A stretch of 9,356 nt of DNA from Clostridiales bacterium UBA4821. GTDB taxonomy: Bacteria > Bacillota > Clostridia > Acetivibrionales > UBA4821. The translations under genes and the position numbers were made by a program. Below are positions 1-6,999 of the stretch, piece by piece (the first letter of the stretch is position 1; each line of letters starts with the position of its first letter). Under the pieces are notes generated by a model. The model had not been told where the DNA came from. It was given only the letters and a program-made list of their open reading frames with translations, and searched no databases. The stretch lies in assembly GCA_002402315.1 (NCBI GenBank), contig DHFP01000078.1, positions 31,877 through 41,232 of the forward strand, read 5' to 3'.

Positions 1-12
1 AAGGTGAATTAA

Positions 13-882
13 ATGAAAAGAATTGGTATTTTCCCAAACCTTGAAAAAGATAAACAGCTTGATGTTACTAATATTCTAATAGGTAAGCTTTTAAGAGATG
101 GCTTAAATATTATGCTGCCCAAAGATATGGCCAGCCATATTAATCAAAAAAGACTCGGAGTAGATAAAGAGGAATTATTCAAAAGTGCTGATGTAGTAAT
201 TTCAGTTGGCGGAGACGGGACATTTTTACGTGCGGCCCGCAATGTATGCTGTCTGGGTACTCCTATTCTGGGAATTAATGCAGGTAATTTAGGTTTTTTG
301 GCTGAGGTTGATAAAAATAATCTTGATAAAGTTTCAGATGCCTTATTAAACAATAATTACAGGATTGAGGAAAGAATGGTTCTTGAAGCCCGTGTACTTG
401 TAGACGGCTATGAATCAGAGACGTATTATGCTGTAAATGAAGCCGTAATATCACGGGGAAGGATTTCAAGAATAATTAATAATATAAAAATTGAATTGGA
501 CGAAAAAGTAATTGACCAGTTTCCGGCCGATGGAGTAATCATATCTACACCTACAGGTTCGACAGCTTATTCATTATCGGCAGGTGGTCCCCTTGTTGAA
601 CCGGATATGAACCTCATGGTTATAACTCCAATATCTCCTCATATATTGCATGCAAGGTCAATAGTTGTTTCTGACAGGAAAAGTGTTACTATAATTATAG
701 ATGATAAAAATCAGAATGATTCTATGTTAACAATAGATGGACAGGAAAGTCATGCTTTAACTAACTCACATAAAGTTAATATATTTAAATCCAACCACAC
801 TCTCAAAGTTATCAAACTAACTGATAGGGCGTTTTTTGATATAGTCAGAGACAAACTGTTTGATAGAAATGGCAGGAGGTAA
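13..882 (+). CDS. nadK: NAD kinase (ATP-NAD kinase, NadK/PpnK family)
   Basis: This cytoplasmic enzyme phosphorylates NAD to NADP and so sets the NADP(H) pool for biosynthesis. The 289-residue protein has the family landmarks in order: the GGDGT nucleotide-binding motif (66-70), the GINAGNLGFL segment (from 88), the NE pair (142-143), the conserved glycine-rich block DGVIISTPTGSTAYS (173-187) followed by SAGGP, an ISPH turn (207-210), and DGQ (242-244) in the C-terminal beta domain. The length is normal for bacterial enzymes. The ATG start has an AAGGTG ribosome binding site at positions 1-6 of the window. The gene ends 3 bases before argR, so the two are cotranscribed; the promoter is probably to the left of the window. 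No key motif is missing. Confidence 0.96.
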   Translation: MKRIGIFPNLEKDKQLDVTNILIGKLLRDGLNIMLPKDMASHINQKRLGVDKEELFKSADVVISVGGDGTFLRAARNVCCLGTPILGINAGNLGFLAEVDKNNLDKVSDALLNNNYRIEERMVLEARVLVDGYESETYYAVNEAVISRGRISRIINNIKIELDEKVIDQFPADGVIISTPTGSTAYSLSAGGPLVEPDMNLMVITPISPHILHARSIVVSDRKSVTIIIDDKNQNDSMLTIDGQESHALTNSHKVNIFKSNHTLKVIKLTDRAFFDIVRDKLFDRNGRR

Positions 883-885
883 CAA

Positions 886-1335
886 GTGAAGAATAGTAGG
901 TTTAATAAAATCTTAGAAATAATTCAGAATCATAGCATTGAAACTCAGGAAGAATTAGCGGAAAAGCTTAAGGAGTCCGGAATTGATGTGACTCAGGCTA
1001 CGGTATCAAGGGATATAAAAGAATTAGGACTAATTAAAGCAGCTGCCGAAGATGGAAGGTACAGGTACAAGTTTGTTGGCAGGAGTCCTGATAATACATA
1101 TAATAAACTTTTGAATGTTTTTTCAGAGTCGCTTGTGTCAATCGATTATGCTAATAATATCGTAGTGATAAAAACCCTGTCCGGAATGGGACAAGCTGCA
1201 GCTGCAGCCATAGATTCACTCGGATGGGCCGAGATAATTGGTACTGTGGCCGGAGATGATACCATTTTTGCAGTAGTCAGGTCTGAGAAAATTGCTGAAG
1301 AATTGGTATACAGGTTTAATAAGCTGGTAAGATGA
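886..1335 (+). CDS. argR: Arginine repressor ArgR/AhrC
   Basis: This is the hexameric transcription factor that binds ARG boxes with arginine as corepressor; in Bacillus it represses arginine synthesis and activates catabolism. The 149 residues comprise an N-terminal winged helix-turn-helix (about 1-65, with the recognition-helix signature SRDIKEL at 41-47) and a C-terminal oligomerisation and arginine-binding domain (about 75-149). That domain carries the GTVAGDDT motif (119-126), whose paired aspartates contact arginine in characterised homologues. Translation starts at GTG: AGGAGGT at 874-880 lies 5 bases upstream, inside the end of nadK. The gene sits in the conserved Firmicute order nadK-argR-recN. 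I saw no convincing ARG box in the window, so its targets here are unknown. Confidence 0.95.
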   Translation: MKNSRFNKILEIIQNHSIETQEELAEKLKESGIDVTQATVSRDIKELGLIKAAAEDGRYRYKFVGRSPDNTYNKLLNVFSESLVSIDYANNIVVIKTLSGMGQAAAAAIDSLGWAEIIGTVAGDDTIFAVVRSEKIAEELVYRFNKLVR

Positions 1336-1347
1336 GGTTGATAGAAA

Positions 1348-3087
1348 ATGCTAACCAAATTATATATACAAAATGTAGCTTTAATAGATAAGGTTGAGCT
1401 GGACTTTGGGGCAGGACTAAATATACTCACCGGAGAAACCGGAGCAGGTAAATCTATAGTAGTAGATTCAATTACTGCCATAATAGGAGGCAGGCTATCC
1501 AAGGATTTGATTCGTTCCGGCACTGAGAAAGCTATAATTGAAGGGTTATTTATTATAAATAATGAGGACAAGATTAATGAATTAAGAGGTTATGGAATTG
1601 TCATTGAAGAGGATAATAGCCTGCTGGTTGTAAGAGAGTTCTATCAGAATGGTAAAAATGTATGCAGAGCAAATGGAAGGTTAGTAACCGTATCCGCATT
1701 AAAGTTTATAGGACAGCTATTAGTTGACATTCATGGTCAGCACGATAACCAGTCTTTACTGCAAACTGAAAATCATATCGACTTTTTAGATGCCTTTATT
1801 GGTGAAGAAATAATTGCAATTAAATCTGAGTATACTGTAAAACTTAATCAATTAAAGACTTTAAGGTCGGAGTTGGCATCCCTTGTTGGTAATCCGGAGG
1901 AGAGGGCAAGGAAAATCGACTTATTGGAATTTCAAATTAAGGAGATTTCAGACGCAAATTTAACCATCGGAGAAGAAGATGAACTAATACAGAAAAAACT
2001 TAGATTGGCTAATGCAGAAAAGGTTGCTAATACATTGTCAAATGCATATGAGATTTTATCAGGAAGCGGTTTTAAGGGGTCATCCATTCATTCTGAACTT
2101 AATTGTGTAGCGAGAGACATAAGTCAGATTTCATTTATTGATGAAAAGTATTCAACTGCTATGAATGTCTTGGAAGAAATATCTTATAATATACAAGAGT
2201 TAAGCAGGGATATCCGTGTATGGAGAGATGATGTAGAATATAATCCGCAGCTGCTGGAACAAATAGAAGAGAGACTTGATCTAATATCCCGGCTAAAAAG
2301 GAAGTATGGAAAGGATATTGACAGCATTCTATCATATAATGATAAAATCGGGAATGAGCTGGAAGATATTGAGAACAGTGAAGAGAGGGTCAAACAGATA
2401 AGTGTGAAAATTGACAGCCTAACTACAGAGTTGATTGAATTGTCCACTAATATGTCCAAGAAAAGAAGTGAACTTGGAAAGGTATTGGAGTCAAAGATTG
2501 TTAAAGAGCTTGAAGAACTTGAAATGAGGAATACCAGGTTTATTGTGAATGTTGAATTTGATAGTCACGATGAAAGAGAGGGTTTACCTCAATTTAATAT
2601 TAACGGTCTTAATAAAGTTGAATTTTTCATTTCACCTAATCTGGGAGAACAGCCTAAGCCACTTGCCAAGATAGCTTCCGGTGGTGAAATGTCCAGAATA
2701 ATGCTGGCTATAAAAACAATTCTAGCAAAAGTTGATAGAAAATCAATATTAGTATTTGATGAAGTAGATACCGGGATTAGTGGAAAGACAGCGCAGGCAG
2801 TTGGAGAAAAACTGGCATACCTTGCTGCCGTCCACCAGGTCGTTTGCGTAACTCATCTTGCACACATTGCAGCGATGGCCGATTTTTATTTTAATATAGA
2901 AAAACAGGTAGAAGGTGACAGGACACGAACACGGGTAACCAAGGTTGACGGTGAAGAAGAAAGTAAAGCATTGGCTAGTATTCTTGGTGGTGCGAATATT
3001 ACTGAAACTACCATAAAGCATGCTAAAGAAATAAAAAATAGTTCAAATCAACTAAAGTTAAGGTTAAGGAATATGCTGTTAAATTGA
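1348..3087 (+). CDS. recN: DNA repair protein RecN (SMC-like ATPase)
   Basis: RecN is an SMC-like ATPase that acts early at double-strand breaks, before RecA-dependent recombination. The 579-residue protein has an N-terminal ATPase half with Walker A GETGAGKS (29-36) and the DIHGQHDNQ segment (127-135). A long helical coiled-coil arm follows (about 155-395), rich in Glu, Lys and Leu. The C-terminal half has the ABC signature ASGGEMSR (443-450), Walker B ILVFDEVD (467-474) and the switch histidine in CVTHLAHIA (500-508). Length and motif order are typical, with no damage. The ATG start follows a GAGG-type site overlapping the argR stop. The gene ends 19 bases before the stop of the convergent ylbF-like gene, and I see no strong terminator between them. 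No LexA-type operator was recognised near its start. Confidence 0.96.
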   Translation: MLTKLYIQNVALIDKVELDFGAGLNILTGETGAGKSIVVDSITAIIGGRLSKDLIRSGTEKAIIEGLFIINNEDKINELRGYGIVIEEDNSLLVVREFYQNGKNVCRANGRLVTVSALKFIGQLLVDIHGQHDNQSLLQTENHIDFLDAFIGEEIIAIKSEYTVKLNQLKTLRSELASLVGNPEERARKIDLLEFQIKEISDANLTIGEEDELIQKKLRLANAEKVANTLSNAYEILSGSGFKGSSIHSELNCVARDISQISFIDEKYSTAMNVLEEISYNIQELSRDIRVWRDDVEYNPQLLEQIEERLDLISRLKRKYGKDIDSILSYNDKIGNELEDIENSEERVKQISVKIDSLTTELIELSTNMSKKRSELGKVLESKIVKELEELEMRNTRFIVNVEFDSHDEREGLPQFNINGLNKVEFFISPNLGEQPKPLAKIASGGEMSRIMLAIKTILAKVDRKSILVFDEVDTGISGKTAQAVGEKLAYLAAVHQVVCVTHLAHIAAMADFYFNIEKQVEGDRTRTRVTKVDGEEESKALASILGGANITETTIKHAKEIKNSSNQLKLRLRNMLLN

Positions 3088-3106
3088 TAAATTGCAAAAT
3101 ATCGAA

Positions 3107-3442
3107 TTAATTAAGAGAAGAATCAACAATCTGTGAAATTTTATTAAAGGTGTTATACACGAGATTGTGAAAATCAACTTCTATATTTAGATACTGTTGT
3201 AAGTTGGGATCCTTTGAAAGTGTGTCAATCCTTAAAAGCATATCATTCTTCTTTTTATTATCAATTTTTTTTGCACCAAGTTGAGCCTGGTAAATGTCAT
3301 ATTTCAAACCTTTTAACTCATTAACCTTTTCGCTGAATTCATTGTCTTTCAAATAATGGCTTCTAGCCTTCTTTAATTCCTTATATTCCTTAGTTTCCAT
3401 AAATGCACGTGAAATAAATCTAATCTGAGGGGTTAAATCCAT
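3107..3442 (-). CDS. YlbF/YmcA family protein (Com_YlbF, DUF964)
   Basis: This small, soluble, all-helical protein of 111 residues matches the YlbF/YmcA/YheA family in length and pattern: an N-terminal helix followed by a charged helical region rich in Lys and Glu, with a hydrophobic C-terminal helix (VDFHNLVYNTFNKISQIV). In Bacillus subtilis, YlbF and YmcA form a complex with YaaT that affects RNase Y-dependent mRNA maturation, biofilm formation, competence and sporulation. Whether this paralogue does the same is inference, because the family has several branches and no partner is in the window. The start has a well-placed AGGAG-type site (complement of 3451-3456) 8 bases upstream. It lies downstream of tyrS on the same strand but is separated from it by two terminator-like hairpins, so it probably has its own promoter. 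Confidence 0.85.
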   Translation of the reverse strand: MDLTPQIRFISRAFMETKEYKELKKARSHYLKDNEFSEKVNELKGLKYDIYQAQLGAKKIDNKKKNDMLLRIDTLSKDPNLQQYLNIEVDFHNLVYNTFNKISQIVDSSLN

Positions 3443-3485
3443 TATATTTACTCCTTGAAAAAAATCTTTTTACTATAATAGACGT

Positions 3486-3495
3486 ATCAATTGAT
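3486..3495. repeat. 10-bp perfect palindrome upstream of the ylbF-like gene
   Basis: ATCAATTGAT reads the same on both strands and lies about 45 bases upstream of the ylbF-like start. A weak minus-strand -10 candidate (TATTAT) follows it at a plausible distance. It could be an operator, but a short AT-rich palindrome can arise by chance. No -35 element close to consensus was found. Confidence 0.25.
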
Positions 3496-3512
3496 TATGT
3501 TACTGATATAAG

Positions 3513-3541
3513 AAAAAAAACCACGAGAATAATCTCAGTGG
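3513..3541 (-). terminator. Intrinsic terminator downstream of tyrS
   Basis: On the minus strand CCAC-t-GAGA, loop TTAT, then TCTCGTGG folds into an 8-bp stem with one bulged base, followed directly by eight U residues (A run at 3513-3520). This is a canonical Rho-independent terminator that ends tyrS transcription and insulates the ylbF-like gene. Confidence 0.85.
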
Positions 3542-3596
3542 TCTGATAATTACTTTTCAATAAATTATTTCGGAATTTTAATAAGAGAAAGTAATA

Positions 3597-3637
3597 TAAT
3601 AAAATAGAGGCAGTTTTAGACCAACTCTATTTTATTA
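3597..3637 (-). terminator. Hairpin spanning the tyrS stop codon, possible first terminator
   Basis: A perfect 13-bp inverted repeat (3597-3609 with 3625-3637; core AATAGAG/CTCTATT) encloses a 15-base loop. The tyrS stop codon (3627-3629) lies inside the upstream arm. On the minus strand the distal arm ends in a U-rich stretch, so it may act as a leaky terminator or a 3'-end stabiliser ahead of the stronger terminator about 60 bases further on. Confidence 0.55.
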
Positions 3638-4853
3638 CAACTTTACAAAATGATTTCTTACCCCTTCTTAACATAATCTGATTATGGTCAACGTCATTCT
3701 GCCCAACAGTATAGTTTACATCGGTAATAACAGTATCGTTTACAGCCGCACCACCCTGTTGAATTGCACGTCTTGCTTCGCTCTTTGACGGTACAAGGTT
3801 TGCACGCACAAGTAAATCAGTTAGAGGTATTTCCGCAGAAATCTCACTTAACGGTACATCTATATGGGGAATGTTTTCAGAGTCACCCTTGCCGCTAAAT
3901 AGTGCCTGTGCTGCTTGCTCGGCTTTATTTGCTTCTTCTTCACCGTGGACAAGATTTGTTACTTCATAAGCTAGAACTTTCTTTGCGTCATTTATTTTTT
4001 CATCTTTTAGAGAGCCCAATCTTCTTACTTCTTCCATTGGAAGGAAGGTGAGAAGTGCCAGACATTTTTCAACATCACTGTCATCAACATTTCTCCAATA
4101 CTGGTAGAACTCATATGGTGTTGTCTTTTCCGGATCAAGCCAAAGTGCACCCTTCTCAGTTTTACCCATCTTTTTACCTTCACTGGTTGTAAGCAGGGTA
4201 AATGTTAGTCCATATACTTCCTTACCTTCAACTCTTCTTACCAGATCAATACCCTGAAGAATATTGGACCATTGATCATCTCCACCAAGCTGCATCACAC
4301 AATTGAACCTCTTGTATAGTTCAAGGAAGTCATAACTCTGCATTAACATATAATTGAATTCGATGAAAGACAAGCCCCTTTCAAGTCTTGACTTGAAGCA
4401 TTCTGCTGTAAGCATTCTGTTAACTGAAAAATGCCTGCCAATATCTCTAAGGAAGTCAACATAGTTTAGCTGCAGCAGCCAGTCACCGTTGTTTACCATT
4501 AGTGCTTTTCCATCTGAGAAGTCAATAAACTTCGCGAATTGCTTTTTGAAACATTCTGCATTACTATTAATCTGCTCCTGGGTAAGCATTTTTCTCATAT
4601 CAGTCTTGCCACTTGGGTCACCAACCATTGCTGTGCCACCGCCAAGTATAGCTATGGGCCTATGGCCTGCTTTCTGCATATGTGACATAACCATTAGTGC
4701 AAGGAAATGGCCTACATGCAGGCTGTCAGCGGTCGGGTCAAACCCTATATAGAAAGTTACCTGTTCACTTCCAAGCAGCCTTCTGATTTCCTCTTCATTT
4801 GTGGTTTGTTGAATAAAGCCCCTTTCTTTAAGTACGTCAAAGACATTAGTCAT
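3627..4853 (-). CDS. tyrS: Tyrosyl-tRNA synthetase
   Basis: This cytoplasmic class I synthetase charges tRNA-Tyr. From the preferred start the protein has 408 residues. The HIGH-class motif is HVGH (46-49). GGGTAMVGDPSGK lies at 71-83, the tyrosine and ATP pocket segment QLGGDDQWSN at 188-197, and the KMSKS-class loop is KKMGKT (227-232). A C-terminal S4 RNA-binding domain (about 340-405) carries the pattern SKSEARRAIQQGGAAVND. Length and domain order match the bacterial TyrS type with an S4 domain. Two in-frame ATGs lie 6 bases apart. The upstream one (4859) is only 2 bases from AGGAGG (complement of 4862-4867), too close, while 4853 has 8 bases of spacing and is chosen. Expression is controlled by the T-box leader upstream. 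Confidence 0.96.
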   Translation of the reverse strand: MTNVFDVLKERGFIQQTTNEEEIRRLLGSEQVTFYIGFDPTADSLHVGHFLALMVMSHMQKAGHRPIAILGGGTAMVGDPSGKTDMRKMLTQEQINSNAECFKKQFAKFIDFSDGKALMVNNGDWLLQLNYVDFLRDIGRHFSVNRMLTAECFKSRLERGLSFIEFNYMLMQSYDFLELYKRFNCVMQLGGDDQWSNILQGIDLVRRVEGKEVYGLTFTLLTTSEGKKMGKTEKGALWLDPEKTTPYEFYQYWRNVDDSDVEKCLALLTFLPMEEVRRLGSLKDEKINDAKKVLAYEVTNLVHGEEEANKAEQAAQALFSGKGDSENIPHIDVPLSEISAEIPLTDLLVRANLVPSKSEARRAIQQGGAAVNDTVITDVNYTVGQNDVDHNQIMLRRGKKSFCKVVIK

Positions 4854-4920
4854 AATCATTTCCTCCTTTATCTAATATTGGTAATTAGTTGGTAACATCT
4901 CAAATATACTTATTTACTGC

Positions 4921-5034
4921 ATTTTAAACTCCCTCTCTATCTCTCCCTCACATCAAGGGAGAGCAAAAGTATTCCTTCGAAGCCTTTCTTTTCCTTCCCT
5001 TCGAAGTGAGGGGAAGATAGAAGGGGAGCCAAAA
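4921..5034. repeat. ~115-bp imperfect palindromic element (MITE/REP-like) in the tyrS leader
   Basis: Two arms of about 45 bases (about 4921-4965 and 4990-5034) are inverted copies of each other with about nine differences. Both read ATTTT, CTCCC, TCTATCT, CCCTCAC, AAGGGA and AAAAG in the same order and spacing. The short centre contains CTTCGAAG, a self-complementary octamer that recurs in the right arm. The element is strongly pyrimidine-rich on one strand, unlike its flanks. It sits exactly between the T-box terminator U-tract and the tyrS ribosome binding site. The shape suggests a small non-autonomous insertion or palindromic repeat family, but no second copy lies in the window and no clear target-site duplication is visible. 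In RNA it would form one long hairpin. Confidence 0.75.
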
Positions 5035-5036
5035 TC

Positions 5037-5078
5037 AAAAAAACCTTTTCATCCTATATCTGAAAGGACGAAAGGGTT
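5037..5078 (-). terminator. T-box intrinsic terminator of the tyrS leader
   Basis: On the minus strand a 14-bp stem with one mismatch (5065-5078 with 5042-5055; AACCC..CGTCCT against AGGAT..AGGTT) has a 9-base loop and is followed by a U-tract (A run at 5037-5043 on plus). The upstream arm begins next to the conserved T-box sequence, so antiterminator formation with uncharged tRNA-Tyr would exclude it. Confidence 0.88.
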
Positions 5079-5280
5079 CGTGGTACCACCTTACTTCGCG
5101 CATGAGCGCCTCAAACCTGATATAACGGTCAACTCCGTCTTTAAGGAATAATAAAACGTGTTTTATTATTTCATCATTCCTAAAGAAACTCCAAAGTGTA
5201 ATTCACAGTCAACATGTGCTACAGGCTTTTCACCATCCAGCCTGTTCTCTGAACGTAACCATGTACTGCTACTATGTCTC
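5037..5280 (-). promoter_or_regulatory. Tyrosine-specific T-box riboswitch controlling tyrS
   Basis: This leader RNA binds tRNA-Tyr and allows readthrough into tyrS when the tRNA is uncharged. Stem I closes with GAGAC (complement of 5276-5280) against GTTTC. It contains the AGTA loop-E-type strand, a CAGAGAAC bulge and an apical GGATGG loop on a CAGGC/GCCTG stem. The specifier loop on the 3' side reads TTACAC, giving UAC (Tyr) at complement 5198-5200. A long AT-rich hairpin follows (about 5142-5170). The T-box core AAGGTGGTACCACG is at complement 5079-5093; its UGGU pairs with the tRNA acceptor end ACCA, which fits the A discriminator base of tRNA-Tyr. The terminator follows directly. The amino-acid assignment agrees with the gene downstream. 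Confidence 0.93.
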
Positions 5281-5291
5281 CTTCATAGTTT

Positions 5292-5928
5292 TTATAATAT
5301 AGTTTTAATGTTTTTTATACTATTATAATATAGATTTATAATTATGCAACAGTAAAAAATAACTCCAACTAAAACCAGGGAAGCTCCTATTAGCTTCTTT
5401 ATTATATTTTCGCACTCACTTAGAATTAATATACCCAGAATAACAGAAAAAATAGTGGAGGATTGCCATATAGCCCCTGCAGATGATATTTACCCTCCCA
5501 TTTGTAAAGCAGTAAAAAATGAAAATGTTGCAAGATTAAGAAGTAATGCACTAATAACAATAATGAAATTGGACTTATTAATCTTAAGAAGAGGTCTGAT
5601 TTTTTTTACGGAGCCAGGCATGAAAACTGCCGTAAGTAAGGCGGGGAAGATATATGAAAATACCATATATGTTGAAGCTGATGTAAAATAGTTAAGGAGA
5701 TATTTATCCAAAATTGCTGCTGCAGCTGTAATTACTGCATATATAACCATCAAAAACTGGGGAAGTTCGAAACCTTTAAAACCTCCTTTTTGCCAGTAAA
5801 CAACTATTATTCCAAGAACAACAAGTGTCCTTATCCCTCAGTGCAATTTTTTGCAGCACACCTACAACCGAAACTAATATACTTGATATGATTGCAAGAG
5901 AAAACCAATTAAATGATATTATACCCAT
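5292..5928 (-). pseudogene. Decayed EamA/DMT-family transporter gene
   Basis: Readable pieces on the minus strand form parts of one EamA-type drug/metabolite transporter. From the ATG at 5928, with a GGGGG-type site, a TM1-like segment (NWFSLAIISSILVSVVGVLQ) runs to about 5827. Reading then has to shift frame near 5826 to continue with LVVLGIIVVYWQKGG, which looks like the end of the first EamA repeat, and then the second repeat. A TAA at 5490-5492 interrupts that repeat; the same frame continues past it with AGAIWQSSTIFSVILGILIL and IGASLVLVGVIFY, the usual end of an EamA domain. The first repeat lacks room for its middle helices, so I infer an internal deletion of roughly 85 residues at the frameshift. 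With three lesions, it is unlikely to make a working transporter. Its substrate cannot be told. Confidence 0.82.
5322..5349 (-). promoter_or_regulatory. Sigma-A-type promoter for the tyrS T-box transcript
   Basis: On the minus strand TTGCAT (5349-5344) and TATAAT (5327-5322) are separated by 16 bases, predicting a start near 5315, about 35 bases before Stem I of the T-box. The promoter lies inside the 3' end of the decayed transporter gene, so loss of that gene and drift of this region may be linked. Confidence 0.62.
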
Positions 5929-5958
5929 TTGTACCCCCATACTCCAAGATATAATGCT

Positions 5959-5987
5959 AATATAAATTACTTGAATTAATAAATCAA
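5959..5987 (-). promoter_or_regulatory. Possible relic promoter of the decayed transporter gene
   Basis: On the minus strand TTGATT (5987-5982) and TATATT (5964-5959) are 17 bases apart and point at the pseudogene start at 5928. The region is very AT-rich, so chance matches are likely. Confidence 0.3.
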
Positions 5988-6073
5988 GTTGAAAAAATTT
6001 TTTTAGATTACCCCAATATTTAAAAACCTGCTTCGAATATATATAGTAATTAATACCGAGGAGGGGTTCTATA

Positions 6074-6880
6074 ATGAAAAAAATACTTATTTTAGCAATT
6101 TCTTTCATGTTTCTATTCTCATTTTTTTCAGTAATCAGTTTGGCAGACGAAAATGAAAGCCGACAGGCTGATGACCAGACAGTGACAGCAGCTGTATATG
6201 AAAATACTGATGAAGACGAAGATGAAGGCAAATCCAAAAATCAAGAAAGAAATAAAGCGAGAAAAGAAGCTCATAAGGCTTGGGAAGCTGCAAAAGACAC
6301 ACTAGAAGCTGAAAAAGATGCTCTTGAAGTAAAGTTGGAAGAACTTGAAGAAAAAATCGAAGCAGCTGAAGCAGCAGGCGATGAGGAACTAGCAGCCCAA
6401 TTAAAGGAAGAGTTAGCAGCTCTTAAAGCACAATTTATGGCTAAAAAAGCAGAAATGAAACAAACAAGGGAAAAAATGATGGCTGAGTTCAAAAACAAGA
6501 TTAAAGACAAACTGCACAAATATCAAGTAATAGACGGTGAGAAGATTAAAGTAAGAGGTAAGAAGTTTGATGCTGATACACCGCCTGTAATTAGAGAAGG
6601 AAGAACATTAATCCCGCTTCGTGCTATTGTAAGTGCACTGGGTGCAGAAGTTAAATGGAATGCTGAAACAAAGGAAGTAACCATCAAAAGAGATAGCACT
6701 GTTATAGTTATAAACACTGCAACTAATGTTACAACAATAAATGGAAAAGAGGTTAAAGTAGAAGAAAAATCAGAAAGTCTGGCAAACAGAACTTATGTAC
6801 CTTTCAGATTCATAGCAACAACCTTAGGTGACAAAGTTAACTATGATAAAGCTACAGGAGAAATATCAATTGGTGAATAG
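6074..6880 (+). CDS. Secreted coiled-coil protein with C-terminal stalk (copper amine oxidase N-like) domain
   Basis: This exported protein of 268 residues is of unknown function. Residues 1-24 are a Sec signal peptide (MKK, hydrophobic core, ISLA before ADENES). An acidic linker follows (25-57, with a run of Asp and Glu), then a long highly charged coiled coil (about 58-150) rich in Ala, Glu and Lys. The C-terminal domain (about 157-267) matches the stalk or Cu_amine_oxidN1 pattern, with IREGRTLIPLRAIVSALG (173-190), VKWNAETKEVTI, and a second half RTYVPFRFIATTLG (239-252). Such domains are common in clostridial surface proteins and do not imply amine oxidase activity. No sortase signal, SLH or cohesin-type module is present, so it is probably secreted or wall-associated. 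GAGGAGGGG 7 bases upstream supports the start. It appears monocistronic. Confidence 0.87.
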   Translation: MKKILILAISFMFLFSFFSVISLADENESRQADDQTVTAAVYENTDEDEDEGKSKNQERNKARKEAHKAWEAAKDTLEAEKDALEVKLEELEEKIEAAEAAGDEELAAQLKEELAALKAQFMAKKAEMKQTREKMMAEFKNKIKDKLHKYQVIDGEKIKVRGKKFDADTPPVIREGRTLIPLRAIVSALGAEVKWNAETKEVTIKRDSTVIVINTATNVTTINGKEVKVEEKSESLANRTYVPFRFIATTLGDKVNYDKATGEISIGE

Positions 6881-6885
6881 TATAT

Positions 6886-6931
6886 CATAATAAAGAAACT
6901 CTGTCGCAAATGGCAGAGTTTCTTTATTATG
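6886..6931 (+). terminator. Strong hairpin terminator after the stalk-domain gene
   Basis: A perfect 18-bp inverted repeat (6886-6903 with 6914-6931) starts 6 bases after the stop codon. A shorter fold using AAACTCTG/CAGAGTTT leaves a U-rich tail (CTTTATT) on the plus strand, fitting an intrinsic terminator. The symmetry means it could work in both directions. Confidence 0.75.
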
Positions 6932-6962
6932 AAAAAGTACATGCCTTAATTTATAAGAGGTA

Positions 6963-6991
6963 TTGAAAACCTAATTGAGTTGATGTATATT
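6963..6991 (+). promoter_or_regulatory. Promoter of the amtB-glnK operon
   Basis: TTGAAA (6963-6968) and TATATT (6986-6991) are separated by exactly 17 bases, a good sigma-A-type promoter. The predicted transcript start near 6998 places the first hairpin of the regulatory leader at the very 5' end of the RNA. No NtrC or sigma-54 element was seen. Confidence 0.62.
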
Positions 6992-6999
6992 ATATTTAA

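Noticed and set aside
1146..1571. Minus-strand open frame across the argR-recN junction
   Set aside because: It is antisense to two well-conserved genes and has low-complexity serine- and isoleucine-rich content expected from reverse reading.
4921..5034. CRISPR repeats or an insertion sequence with its own transposase
   Set aside because: There is only one inverted pair with no spacers, and no open frame for a transposase; the element is too short.
5455..5691. Plus-strand open frame of 78 codons opposite the transporter remnant
   Set aside because: It has no ribosome binding site and no recognisable domain, and the opposite strand carries clear EamA-type membrane segments.
6012..6050. Promoter for the stalk-domain gene (TTTAAA at 6019, TATAGT at 6042)
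   Set aside because: The spacing is 17 bases but the -35 is poor, and the stretch is so AT-rich that several equal alternatives exist.
5929..6237. Extension of the transporter reading frame upstream of 5928, overlapping the stalk-domain gene start
   Set aside because: The translated stretch does not continue the EamA pattern. The ATG at 5928 with a G-rich site and a TM1-like segment is a natural start, and the upstream part is AT-rich promoter-like DNA.
6271..6519. Minus-strand open frame rich in Ser and Ala
   Set aside because: It is the complement of the Glu/Ala/Lys coiled coil of the stalk-domain protein.
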